64,000 nucleotides of DNA, from NCBI RefSeq assembly GCF_024172095.1, contig NZ_JAMZDX010000005.1, positions 124,001 to 188,000 on the forward strand, given 5' to 3'. The translations under genes were made by a program, and so were the position numbers. Source of the stretch: Kitasatospora cinereorecta. Lineage in GTDB: Bacteria > Actinomycetota > Actinomycetes > Streptomycetales > Streptomycetaceae. The notes under the pieces were generated by a model. That model was not told the origin of the DNA and ran no database searches. It saw only the letters and a program-made list of their open reading frames with translations. This document shows, in pieces, positions 33,763-41,675 of the stretch. Numbering within the stretch: the stretch's first letter is position 1; each line of letters starts with the position of its first letter.

Positions 33763-34517
33763 CAGCCCGCCACCTCCGGCAGCCAGTCGCGCGGGCCCGC
33801 CAGCCGGGCCGTCAGCTGCGCCGCGTACGCCTCGCGCACCGCCTCGGGCGACTCGAAGCCCGGTTCGTCCTCCAGCCACACCGCCGGGATCGCCGCCACC
33901 GCGGCCGCCAGCGCGGCCGGGGCCCGGTCGGCCAGCTCCTCGTCGACGGCCTTGAGGTCGCCGGCGACGTGCCGCAGCGCGTGGTCCGAGGCGTCGTACG
34001 GCTTGCGGATCCAGCCGGCCGCGCCGGGCCAGTGGTGGTGGAAGATCAGGCTGGCACCGTGGTCGATCAGCCGCAGCCCGCCGGCCGCGACCAGCAGGTT
34101 GGGGTTGCGCCAGGAGCGGTCGACGTTGCCGATCAGCGCGTCGAACCAGAGCACCCGGGCGGCGACGTCCGGGTCGACCTCGAAGCAGAGCGGGTCGAAG
34201 TTGAGCGCGCCGCTGACGAACGCCATGCCGAGGTTGGCGCCGCCGCTGGCCCGCATCTGCTCCTGAATCTGCTGCTCCGGCTCGCTGCGGGCGAGCACCG
34301 GGTCCAGGTCGACCAGCACCAGTTCGGGCACCGGCAGGCCGAGTCCGCGGCCGAGTTCACCCGCCAGCGCCTCGGCGATCAGCGCCTTGCGGCCCTGCGC
34401 GGCGCCGCACCACTTGAGCACGTACAAGCGCCGGTCGTCGGCCTCGATCAGGCCCGGCATCGAGCCGCCTTCGCGCAGTGGCGTCGCGTAACGGACCGCC
34501 GTCACCTCGGTGAGCAT
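33762..34517 (-). CDS. HipA-like kinase domain protein
   Basis: This 251-residue protein belongs to the HipA/PI4K-like kinase fold. It shows YVLKWCGAAQGRKALIAEAL (nucleotide-binding Lys near 34), ALIGNVDRSWRNPNLLVAAG (catalytic Asp and Asn, about 127-146) and LRLIDHGASLIFHHHW (metal-binding Asp near 151). Unlike toxin HipA it is short, lacks the N-terminal HipA domain and has no HipB antitoxin. It is paired with DUF3037 instead. Kinase residues are intact, so activity on a protein or small molecule is likely. The start is an ATG with a weak ribosome site. Confidence 0.82.
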   Translation of the reverse strand: MLTEVTAVRYATPLREGGSMPGLIEADDRRLYVLKWCGAAQGRKALIAEALAGELGRGLGLPVPELVLVDLDPVLARSEPEQQIQEQMRASGGANLGMAFVSGALNFDPLCFEVDPDVAARVLWFDALIGNVDRSWRNPNLLVAAGGLRLIDHGASLIFHHHWPGAAGWIRKPYDASDHALRHVAGDLKAVDEELADRAPAALAAAVAAIPAVWLEDEPGFESPEAVREAYAAQLTARLAGPRDWLPEVAG

Positions 34518-34622
34518 CCGGAAAGCCTATCGGGCCGCCCCGGTGGCAGCGGCGCTTGGGCCGTGCGAGTGTGGCGAACAGTTGTCCTGGTACGGCACGG
34601 ACCTGCACGTAGGGGATGAACG

Positions 34623-35981
34623 ATGGAGCGACCTCGGATCCTGATCGTGGGCGGCGGTTTCGCCGGCCTGGAGTGCGCCCGCCGACTGGAGCGCAAGCTC
34701 GCGCCCTCCGAGGCGGAGATCTCGCTGGTCACGCCGTTCAGCTACCAGCTCTATCTGCCGCTGCTGCCGCACGTCGCGGCCGGGGTGCTGACGCCCCAGT
34801 CGGTGGCGGTCTCGCTGCGCCGCTCGCTGCACCGCACGCACATCGTGCCCGGCGGTGCGATCGGCATCGACCCGCGGTCCAAGGTGGCCGTGGTACGGAA
34901 GATCACCGACGAGGTGGTCGCCGAACGGTACGACTACCTGGTGCTCGCGCCGGGCAGTGTGACCCGCACCTTCGACATCCCGGGCCTGCCCGACTACGCG
35001 CGCGGCATGAAGACGCTCGCCGAGGCGGCGTACATCCGCGACCACGTGATCTCCCAGCTCGACCTGGCCTCGACCTCGCTGGACGACCGGGAGCGCGAGT
35101 CGCGACTGCAGTTCGTGGTGGTCGGCGGCGGCTACGCGGGCACCGAGACGGCGGCCTGTCTGCAGCGCCTGACCACCGCCGCGTCCCGGCGCTACCCGCG
35201 GCTGGACGCCCGGCTGATCAAGTGGCACCTGATCGACATCGCCCCGAAGCTGATGCCCGAACTCGGCGACAAGCTCGGCGACACCGCGCTGCAGATCCTG
35301 CGGGCCCGCGGGGTGGAAGTCTCCCTCGGCGTGTCGATCGCCGAAGTCGGCGCGGAGAACGTCAAGTTCACCGACGGCCGGTCGCTCCCCTGCCGGACCC
35401 TGATCTGGACCGCCGGCGTCACCGCAAGCCCGCTGATCGGCACCCTGGACGCGGAGACCGTGCGCGGCCGGATCGCGGTCACCGCCGAGATGCGGGTCCC
35501 GCAGTTCGAAGGGGTGTTCGCGCTCGGCGATGCGGCGGCCGTCCCCGACCTCGCCAAGGGCGACGGCGCGGTCTGCCCGCCCACCGCCCAGCACTCCGCC
35601 CGGCAGGGCCGCGCGGTGGCCGACAACCTGGTCGCCGCGCTGCGCGGCCAGCCGCTCCAGCCGTACTTCCACAAGGACCTGGGCCTGGTCGTCGACCTCG
35701 GCGGCAAGGACGCCGTCTCCAAGCCGGTCGGCATCGAACTCCACGGCGTCCCGGCCCAGTTGGTGGCCCGCAGCTACCACATGATGGCGATGCGGACCAA
35801 TGTCGCCAAGTTCCGGGTCGGCGCCAACTGGCTGCTGAACGCGACCGCCGGCGACGACTTCGTCCGGACCGGATTCCTGGCCCGCCAGCCCGCCCGGCTG
35901 CGCGACTTCGAGTACACCGACGTCTATCTGAGCAAGGACCAGGTCCGCGAGCACGCCCAGGCGCTGCTGGCGAAGGGGTGA
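34623..35981 (+). CDS. NDH-2-like NAD(P)/FAD-dependent oxidoreductase
   Basis: This 452-residue flavoprotein resembles type II NADH dehydrogenases. Two Rossmann motifs are visible: FAD-binding ILIVGGGFAGLECARRLE (about 6-23) and NAD-binding FVVVGGGYAGTETAACLQ (about 165-182). The second FAD contact is GVFALGDAAAVPD near 300. The C-terminal helical region that anchors NDH-2 to the membrane is present. It would pass electrons from NADH to menaquinone without pumping protons. AGGGGATG precedes the ATG. It is monocistronic and ends in a hairpin. Confidence 0.9.
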   Translation: MERPRILIVGGGFAGLECARRLERKLAPSEAEISLVTPFSYQLYLPLLPHVAAGVLTPQSVAVSLRRSLHRTHIVPGGAIGIDPRSKVAVVRKITDEVVAERYDYLVLAPGSVTRTFDIPGLPDYARGMKTLAEAAYIRDHVISQLDLASTSLDDRERESRLQFVVVGGGYAGTETAACLQRLTTAASRRYPRLDARLIKWHLIDIAPKLMPELGDKLGDTALQILRARGVEVSLGVSIAEVGAENVKFTDGRSLPCRTLIWTAGVTASPLIGTLDAETVRGRIAVTAEMRVPQFEGVFALGDAAAVPDLAKGDGAVCPPTAQHSARQGRAVADNLVAALRGQPLQPYFHKDLGLVVDLGGKDAVSKPVGIELHGVPAQLVARSYHMMAMRTNVAKFRVGANWLLNATAGDDFVRTGFLARQPARLRDFEYTDVYLSKDQVREHAQALLAKG

Positions 35982-36003
35982 ACCGCAACACCCCGAACAA
36001 CCG

Positions 36004-36037
36004 CGGCGCTCCCGTCCTGACCTGGGCGGGAGCGCCG
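36004..36037 (+). terminator. Hairpin downstream of the NDH-2-like gene
   Basis: CGGCGCTCCCG (36004-36014) pairs perfectly with CGGGAGCGCCG (36027-36037) around a 12-base loop, 22 bp after the stop codon. Confidence 0.8.
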
Positions 36038-36095
36038 ACACGCGAGCGCGGCGGTTGGTGCCCGAACCCGTCGGCGGGCGCTAGCGTCCGGCTCC

Positions 36096-37502
36096 ATGCG
36101 AGCCCTCCCCCAGCCCCGCCGCCGCACGGTGCTCACCGCCGCCGCGCTCGGCGCCGCCGCCGTCTCCGCCGCACCCGCCGCCCGGGCCGCGGACCTGCCG
36201 CCCGCCGCCTCGGTCGCCCAGGAGGTGCGGGACGAGTTCGTGCACAGCTGGGAGGGGTACAAGGCGGCGGCCTGGGGCTACGACGAGGTACGGCCGGTCT
36301 CCGGCGGGCACAACGACTTCTTCGCCTCCGGCCGGACCTTCGGCCTGTCCGTCGTCGAGGCGCTGGACACCCTGTGGCTGATGGAGCTCGACCAGGACGT
36401 GGCCCTGGCCGCCGACTGGATCGAACAGCACTTCGACCCCGCCCAGGACGCCGACGTCCAGGTCTTCGAGGCGGTGATCCGGCTGGTCGGCGGACTGCTC
36501 GCGGGCCACCTGTGCACCGGCCGCCCGGCCCTGCTCACCCGCTGCCGGGAGTTGACCGACCGGCTGCTGCCGGCCTTCACCTCCTCCCCCACCGGCATCC
36601 CCTACCGGTACGTCAACCTGCGCACCGGCGCGGTCTCCGGGAAGACCAGCCCGCTGGCCGAAGTGGGCACCAACGTCCTGGAGTTCGGGCTGCTCTCGCA
36701 ACTCACCGGCGACTCCCGCTACTTCGACGCGGCCAAGCGCGCGTACCTGGCGGTGCTGCTGCGCCGCAGCTCGCTCGGGCTGCTCGGCACCTCGATCGAC
36801 GTGGAGAGCGGCCGCTGGACCGACACCGTCTCCCGGCTGCCCAACCCGCCGGTGGACTCCTTCGTCGAGTACCTGTGGGCCGGCGGCGAACTGTTCGGCG
36901 ACGCCGAACTGAGCGGCTGGTACCGGCAGGTGACCGACGCGGTGCTGCAGTACCAGCTGGAGCGGACCGGCGGCGGCGCCTGGTTCCGCCAAGTGGACTA
37001 CGCCAGCGGGGCGGTGGTCGACCGGGAGGCCTCGGAGCTCGGCTCCTTCTACCCCGGCCTGCTCGGCAAGGGCGGCGACCTGGACCTGGCCCGGGAGCAC
37101 TTCCGTTCCTGGAGCGCCCAGTTGGACCGCTTCCCGGTGCTGCCCGAGGTGATGGACTACAACACCGGCAAGGTCCGGATGGGCAACAACGACCTGCGTC
37201 CCGAGTACGTCAACTCGGCCTTCGACCTGTGGCGGTTGACCGGCGACGACGAGTACCGGCAGGCCGGCTACCGCTACTTCCAGGGCATCCGGGACAACCT
37301 CCGGGTCCCCGGCGGCTACACCACCGCCGACGACGTCACCGTCTCGCCGATGCGGCTCAAGGACCTGACGCCCGGCTACTGGTACGCCGAGAACCCCAAG
37401 TACCTGTACCTGATGTTCGCGGCGGCGCCGCGCTTCGACTACGCCACCGGTCTGCTGTCGACCGAGGGCAAGCTGCTGCGCGGCGCCGTCCGTCCGAGCT
37501 AG
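36096..37502 (+). CDS. GH47 family alpha-mannosidase-like protein, Tat-secreted
   Basis: This 468-residue secreted protein is a glycoside hydrolase of family 47, the class I alpha-1,2-mannosidases. It has FVHSWEGYKAAAWGYDEV at about 48-65, VVEALDTLWLMEL near 86, and FEAVIRLVGGLLAGH near 125. YAENPKYLYLMFA is near 427. Thr in LLSTEGKLL near 455 is the expected calcium ligand. The signal is twin-arginine (RRRTVLTAAALGAA). Most GH47 enzymes are eukaryotic, so a bacterial one suggests use of host or fungal glycans. TAGCGT (36082-36087) sits 8 bp before the ATG, indicating a leaderless message. Its 3' end overlaps the next gene by 4 bp. Confidence 0.92.
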   Translation: MRALPQPRRRTVLTAAALGAAAVSAAPAARAADLPPAASVAQEVRDEFVHSWEGYKAAAWGYDEVRPVSGGHNDFFASGRTFGLSVVEALDTLWLMELDQDVALAADWIEQHFDPAQDADVQVFEAVIRLVGGLLAGHLCTGRPALLTRCRELTDRLLPAFTSSPTGIPYRYVNLRTGAVSGKTSPLAEVGTNVLEFGLLSQLTGDSRYFDAAKRAYLAVLLRRSSLGLLGTSIDVESGRWTDTVSRLPNPPVDSFVEYLWAGGELFGDAELSGWYRQVTDAVLQYQLERTGGGAWFRQVDYASGAVVDREASELGSFYPGLLGKGGDLDLAREHFRSWSAQLDRFPVLPEVMDYNTGKVRMGNNDLRPEYVNSAFDLWRLTGDDEYRQAGYRYFQGIRDNLRVPGGYTTADDVTVSPMRLKDLTPGYWYAENPKYLYLMFAAAPRFDYATGLLSTEGKLLRGAVRPS

Positions 37503-38656
37503 GACGCGGCGAGGTAGACGCCGGTGGCGTCCTGGCCCGCGGTGTTCCGGCAGGACCAGTTGCCCGTGGTCTTGGCGTTCATCAGGGTCAGGCACCGGCC
37601 GAGCGCCAGCTCGCCGTAGTAGTTCGGGTGGAACGACTCCTGCGTGGCGCCCTGGACGGTGGTGCCGAGGTCCAGGAAGCGGGCCCACTCGCTGGTGGTC
37701 GCCGACGGCGCGTTGCTCGGGGTCGCCATCTTCGTCGCCTTCGAGCAGACCTCCCGGCCCTGCAGCATGTCGCGCAGGTCCAGGAACTGCACGCCCTTGG
37801 CGGCGGCCACCTGGGCGATCCGGCCGGAGATCTCCGGGACCAGGGTGTCGCGGGCCCAGTCGGAGTCGGCGTCCCAGAACGGGCAGCCGCCGGTGTTGGT
37901 GCGGCTCCAGCCGCTCTCCGGGTAGCGGTTCTCCGAGCTGCGCGGGATCGGCGAGGGGTAGGACTGCAGCACGATCCGGTAGCTGCTCGCGGCGTACCCG
38001 GCGGCGGACATCACCGCGCGGATCTCGTCCACCGACTTGCCGACACCGGCCATCGCCGCGTCCATCTTGGCGTCCACGGCGGCCTGCTGGTCGTCGTGGC
38101 AGTACGACCACCAGATCTCGTAGTCCTGGACGCAGGTGGAGATCACGTCGGCGAAGCCGAGGTCGTTGCCGCCGATCGACAGGGTGATCAGCTTGACGTT
38201 GTACTGGGCGGCCACGGCGGCGAGTTGGTCCGCCTGCGGGGCCTCGCCCTTGAACGACTGGCCGCCGTTGGAGGCGCGGAAGACGTTCTGGCTCACGGCA
38301 CCGGAGCAGGCCAGGTTGATCTGCGCCTGGTTGACCGTGGGGGCGCTGCGCACCTCGGAGACGTCCGAGCGGTCGCAGCCGCTGGCGTAGGTGGAACCGT
38401 AGACGCGGCTGCCGTCGTAGCCGCTGCCGGTCCAGGCCCGGTCGGTGCCGTCCCGGCTGCCGCTGGTGGTGTCGCTGTTGCCCTTCCAGCGGCCGGCCTC
38501 TCCGGAGATGTAGCTGTCGCCCATCGAGACGGTGGCGGTGGTTCCGGTGCCGGGGCTGGCGACGGCGGGCGTCGCGACGGCGGCGAGGGGCAGAATGAGC
38601 GCTGCTGCGGTGAGCAGGGCGAGTGTTCTCGGGGTTGTGCGTCGGCTCTTGGGCAC
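37499..38656 (-). CDS. Secreted SGNH/GDSL lipase-like hydrolase
   Basis: This 385-residue secreted protein has a Sec signal (LALLTAAALILPLAAVATPA) with cleavage near residue 33. SGNH motifs are SMGDSYISGEAGRW (Ser near 44), SIGGNDLGFAD near 165 and QESFHPNYYGEL near 350. Six or more Cys suggest disulfides, as in Streptomyces extracellular lipases. The GTG start at 38656 is chosen because AGGAG lies 6 bases before it; upstream in-frame starts have none. It converges with the GH47 gene with a 4-bp overlap. Substrate specificity is unknown. Confidence 0.92.
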   Translation of the reverse strand: MPKSRRTTPRTLALLTAAALILPLAAVATPAVASPGTGTTATVSMGDSYISGEAGRWKGNSDTTSGSRDGTDRAWTGSGYDGSRVYGSTYASGCDRSDVSEVRSAPTVNQAQINLACSGAVSQNVFRASNGGQSFKGEAPQADQLAAVAAQYNVKLITLSIGGNDLGFADVISTCVQDYEIWWSYCHDDQQAAVDAKMDAAMAGVGKSVDEIRAVMSAAGYAASSYRIVLQSYPSPIPRSSENRYPESGWSRTNTGGCPFWDADSDWARDTLVPEISGRIAQVAAAKGVQFLDLRDMLQGREVCSKATKMATPSNAPSATTSEWARFLDLGTTVQGATQESFHPNYYGELALGRCLTLMNAKTTGNWSCRNTAGQDATGVYLAAS

Positions 38657-38846
38657 GGCGAACTCCTGCGAACGGCCTTGCGGGGTGGGGTCGCAAGGCA
38701 CGGGTGAGGGTGAGGCCGCCGGCCGGTGGCGCCAAGAATGTGACATGCACCCGCTTGTTACCGCTAGGTATCTCGCACGGGTAATTCGCTGCGTCACCGA
38801 CATTTTCGCTGTGTTACCAGCGAGTTTCGATACGCCGCGTAGCACG

Positions 38847-40196
38847 TCAGACCAGGCGCGAGCCTCCCGTCGGGGGTCCGAGCACCGCCGCCAGGTCCGC
38901 CGCCAGCGCGGTTGCCTCCCCCGGCCCGAGGGTGGAGATCGTCAGCCGTACGCCGGGCGGCGACTGCAGCCGGAACCGGGAGCCGGGCGCGGCCACCCAG
39001 CCGCGCTGCACCAGCGCGGCGGTCACCGCGGTCTCGTCCCGCACCGGCAGCCAGACGTTGAGCCCGCTCGCGCCGTGGCCGCGCAGCCCGTGCGCGGCGA
39101 GCGCAGCGAGCAGGCCCTCGCGGCGGCGGCGGTAGGCGGCGGCGACCTCGGCGGCCGGGGCGGCGTCGGTGCGCCACAGGTGCGCGACCGCGCGCTGGAG
39201 CAGGTGGCTGACCCAGCCGGCGTCCAGCCGCTGGCGGCCGAGCACCCGGGCGACGGTGTCGGCGTCGCCGATCGCGACCGAGACCCGCAGGTCCGGGGCG
39301 AAGGCCTTGGCGGCGGAGCGCACCAGCACCCAGCGCTCGACCGTGGTACGCCCGTCGGGCCCGGCGGCGAGCGAGCGGAAGGGCTGGTCGACCATGCCGT
39401 GGCCGTGGTCGTCCTCGATCAGCAGGGTGGCCGGATGCTCGGCCAGCACGGCGCGCAGGGCCGCCGCGCGCTCCGGGGTGAGGGCGGCGCCGGTCGGGTT
39501 CTGGGCGCGGCTGGTGACGATCAGCGCGCGGGCGCCGGCCTCCAGCGCGGCGGCCACCGCCTCGGGCCGCGGGCCCTCGTCGTCGAGCGCCACCGCTGCG
39601 GTGCGCAGGCCCCGCGCGGGCAGCAGGTCGAGCAGGCTGCCCCAGCCCGGGTCCTCCACGGCCACCAGGTCGCCGGGGCGCAGCGCGACGGCGAGCACCC
39701 GGTCGATGGTGTCCAGCGCGCCGGAGCAGACCGCGAGGGCGCCCTCCGGCGCGCCGTCGGCGGCGAAGGAAGCGCGGGCCAGCTCCAGCAGTTCGGGGTC
39801 GGCGGCCGGGTGGCCGTAGAGCACCGGCGGGCCCTCGGCGGCGGCCGCCAGGGCGGGGCCGAGCGGCGGCAGCAGCGCCGGGTCCGGGTTGCCGGTGGAC
39901 AGGTCGCGGGCACCCGCCGGGACGGGGATGCGGACCTCGTCGCGCGGGGTGGTGACCGGCCGGGGCCGCACCCGGCTGCCCTTGCGGCCGGCGGTCTCGA
40001 TGACGCCGCGCTCGCGCAGCAGCCGGTAGGCGGCGGCGACGGTGTTGGGGTTGACGCCGAGGTCGACCGCCAGCTCGCGCAGCGGGGGCAGCGCGGCGCC
40101 CGGGGCGAGCTCCCCGGCGGCGACCGCGCGTTCGACGTCGGCGGCGATCTCGTTGGCGCGCCGACCAGTGATCCGATACTCTCCTAGCACAAACAC
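38847..40196 (-). CDS. MocR-type GntR/aminotransferase fusion regulator
   Basis: This 449-residue protein fuses an N-terminal GntR winged helix to a fold-type I aminotransferase domain. The DNA-binding part runs over about residues 5-75 (LPPLRELAVDLGVNPNTVAA). In the aminotransferase part, RSAAKAFAPDLRVSV near 292 has the PLP Lys, and LLIEDDHGHG near 263 has the PLP Asp. MocR regulators use PLP as effector. The GTG at 40196 (or 40190) lies 30 bp from the divergent PNPOx-like gene, so the two share a very short regulatory gap. A role sensing vitamin B6 status is likely. Confidence 0.93.
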   Translation of the reverse strand: MFVLGEYRITGRRANEIAADVERAVAAGELAPGAALPPLRELAVDLGVNPNTVAAAYRLLRERGVIETAGRKGSRVRPRPVTTPRDEVRIPVPAGARDLSTGNPDPALLPPLGPALAAAAEGPPVLYGHPAADPELLELARASFAADGAPEGALAVCSGALDTIDRVLAVALRPGDLVAVEDPGWGSLLDLLPARGLRTAAVALDDEGPRPEAVAAALEAGARALIVTSRAQNPTGAALTPERAAALRAVLAEHPATLLIEDDHGHGMVDQPFRSLAAGPDGRTTVERWVLVRSAAKAFAPDLRVSVAIGDADTVARVLGRQRLDAGWVSHLLQRAVAHLWRTDAAPAAEVAAAYRRRREGLLAALAAHGLRGHGASGLNVWLPVRDETAVTAALVQRGWVAAPGSRFRLQSPPGVRLTISTLGPGEATALAADLAAVLGPPTGGSRLV

Positions 40197-40225
40197 AATT
40201 ATGCACTAGTACAGAGGGGGATGTC
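40197..40225. promoter_or_regulatory. Compact divergent control region, MocR / PNPOx-like genes
   Basis: Only 29 bp separate the two divergent starts. The imperfect inverted repeat CTAGCAC (40184-40190) and GCACTAG (40203-40209) overlaps the MocR start region. It is a candidate operator, with weak support. Confidence 0.35.
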
Positions 40226-40888
40226 ATGTCGGACGCATCCTACGCCCGCAACGCGCGGACCACGCCGACCCGCGACCGCGAGCGGGCCGGCTGGGACAAG
40301 GAGACGGTGAACGCCATCCTGGACGCCGGACTGGTCTGCCACCTGGGATTCGTCGCCGACGGCGCGCCGGTCGTCCTCCCCACCATCTACGCCCGGGTCG
40401 GCGAGCGGCTGTACATCCACGGCTCCACCGGCAGCCGCCCGATGCGCGGCGCCTCCGTCGACCAGGGCATGCCGGTCTGCGTCACCGTCACCCACCTCGA
40501 CGGCCTGGTGCTCACCAAGTCCGCGTTCAACCACTCCGTCAACTACCGCTCGGTGGTGGCGCACGGCATCGCGTACCAGGTGACCGACCCGGACGAGCTG
40601 ACCCTCGCGCTGGACGCGCTGGTCGACCAGACCGTGCCCGGCCGCTCCCGCGAGGTCCGCCCGGCCAACGCCAAGGAGCGGGCCGCCACCCGGGTGATCC
40701 GGCTCGACCTGGACGAGGTCTCCGCCAAGAGCCGCACCGGCGGCACCGGCGAGGACGAGGACGACCTCGACCTGCCGTACTGGGCCGGCGTCGTCCCGGT
40801 CACCACCGCGTACGGCACGCCCGAGCCCGCCCCGCACTCCACCGTCCCGGCGCCGGCCAACCTGCCGTCGAGCCGGGCCGCGGTCTGA
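40226..40888 (+). CDS. Pyridoxamine 5'-phosphate oxidase family protein
   Basis: This 220-residue flavin-type split-barrel protein shows LVCHLGFVADGAPVVLPTIY (about 36-55) and RLYIHGSTGSRPMR (about 61-74). MPVCVTVTHLDGLVL is near 85. These fit the PNPOx-like superfamily, which binds FMN, though oxidation of pyridoxamine phosphate is not certain. The first gene of an operon, it is followed after 10 bp by a PaiB-like gene. It is divergent from a PLP-binding MocR regulator, which supports a link with vitamin B6. A GGGGG ribosome site precedes the ATG. Confidence 0.88.
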   Translation: MSDASYARNARTTPTRDRERAGWDKETVNAILDAGLVCHLGFVADGAPVVLPTIYARVGERLYIHGSTGSRPMRGASVDQGMPVCVTVTHLDGLVLTKSAFNHSVNYRSVVAHGIAYQVTDPDELTLALDALVDQTVPGRSREVRPANAKERAATRVIRLDLDEVSAKSRTGGTGEDEDDLDLPYWAGVVPVTTAYGTPEPAPHSTVPAPANLPSSRAAV

Positions 40889-40898
40889 GGAGGAACCT

Positions 40899-41522
40899 GT
40901 GCTGATCCGTTCCTGGGACCGGGGCACCGACGCCGAGTGGCGGGCCTGGATGGCCGGCCGCGACTTCGGCACCCTCGCCGCCAACGGGCCCGACGGTCCG
41001 GTGCTGGTCCCCACCCATTTCGTGCTGGACGCCGACCGCGGCGAGATCCTGCTGCACCTGGCCGCCCCCAACCCGTTCCGGTCCGCGATCCGGGCCGACC
41101 CGCGGGTGGTCCTCGCCGTCACCGACGACTACGCCTTCGCCCCCGGCCACTGGCGCGGCGGTACGCCGACCAGCTACTACACCTCGGTCCAGTTCCACTG
41201 CACCGCGGAGGCGGTCGAGGACGCGGCCGGCAAGGCGGAGATCCTCAACCGCCAGCTCGCGCACTTCCAGCCGGAGACCCCGGACGTGCGGGTGGTGCCC
41301 GGCGCCGAGCCGTACGGACCCCGGCTGTCCGGCCTGTTCGGGCTGCGGCTGACCGTGCGCGAGGTGCGGGCCAAGTTCAAGTACGACGACAAGCTGCCGC
41401 TCGACCAGCAGGCCGCCCTCGCCGAACGGCTGGCCGACCGCGGCGAGGGCGCGGACCCGGCCGTCCGGGCGCAGCTGCTGCGCCGCCACGCGCGGCGGGC
41501 CGGCGGCTGCCCGATCGACTGA
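40899..41522 (+). CDS. PaiB-like FMN-binding protein
   Basis: This 207-residue protein resembles the PaiB FMN-binding family. It has FGTLAANGPDGPVLVPTHFV (about 23-42), LLHLAAPNPFRSAIR near 51, and GGTPTSYYTSVQFHC near 87. LFGLRLTVREVRAKFKY follows near 147. PaiB of Bacillus is a negative regulator of sporulation and protease genes. Most homologues are simply flavin-binding enzymes. GAGGAGG precedes the GTG start, 10 bp after the upstream gene, so they form one operon under MocR. Confidence 0.85.
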   Translation: MLIRSWDRGTDAEWRAWMAGRDFGTLAANGPDGPVLVPTHFVLDADRGEILLHLAAPNPFRSAIRADPRVVLAVTDDYAFAPGHWRGGTPTSYYTSVQFHCTAEAVEDAAGKAEILNRQLAHFQPETPDVRVVPGAEPYGPRLSGLFGLRLTVREVRAKFKYDDKLPLDQQAALAERLADRGEGADPAVRAQLLRRHARRAGGCPID

Positions 41523-41675
41523 CGGCGCGTCCGCCCCGGCCGGTCGGGCCCGGTGCGGCGGGCCGTCGTCCGATCGGCCGCTGAACGCGCGCCCCGGACC
41601 GGGGGCTGATGGAATGTGAGGTGATCTCCGTCCGCCCCCGGCCGCGCAGGTGGGCCGCCTCACCCCCGGGAGCCC

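Noticed and set aside
34623..35981. Toxin-antitoxin or phage-defence island around the HipA-like pair
   Set aside because: The flanking genes are ordinary metabolic genes and no integrase, transposase or att-like repeat is present. The pair itself is kept as a finding.
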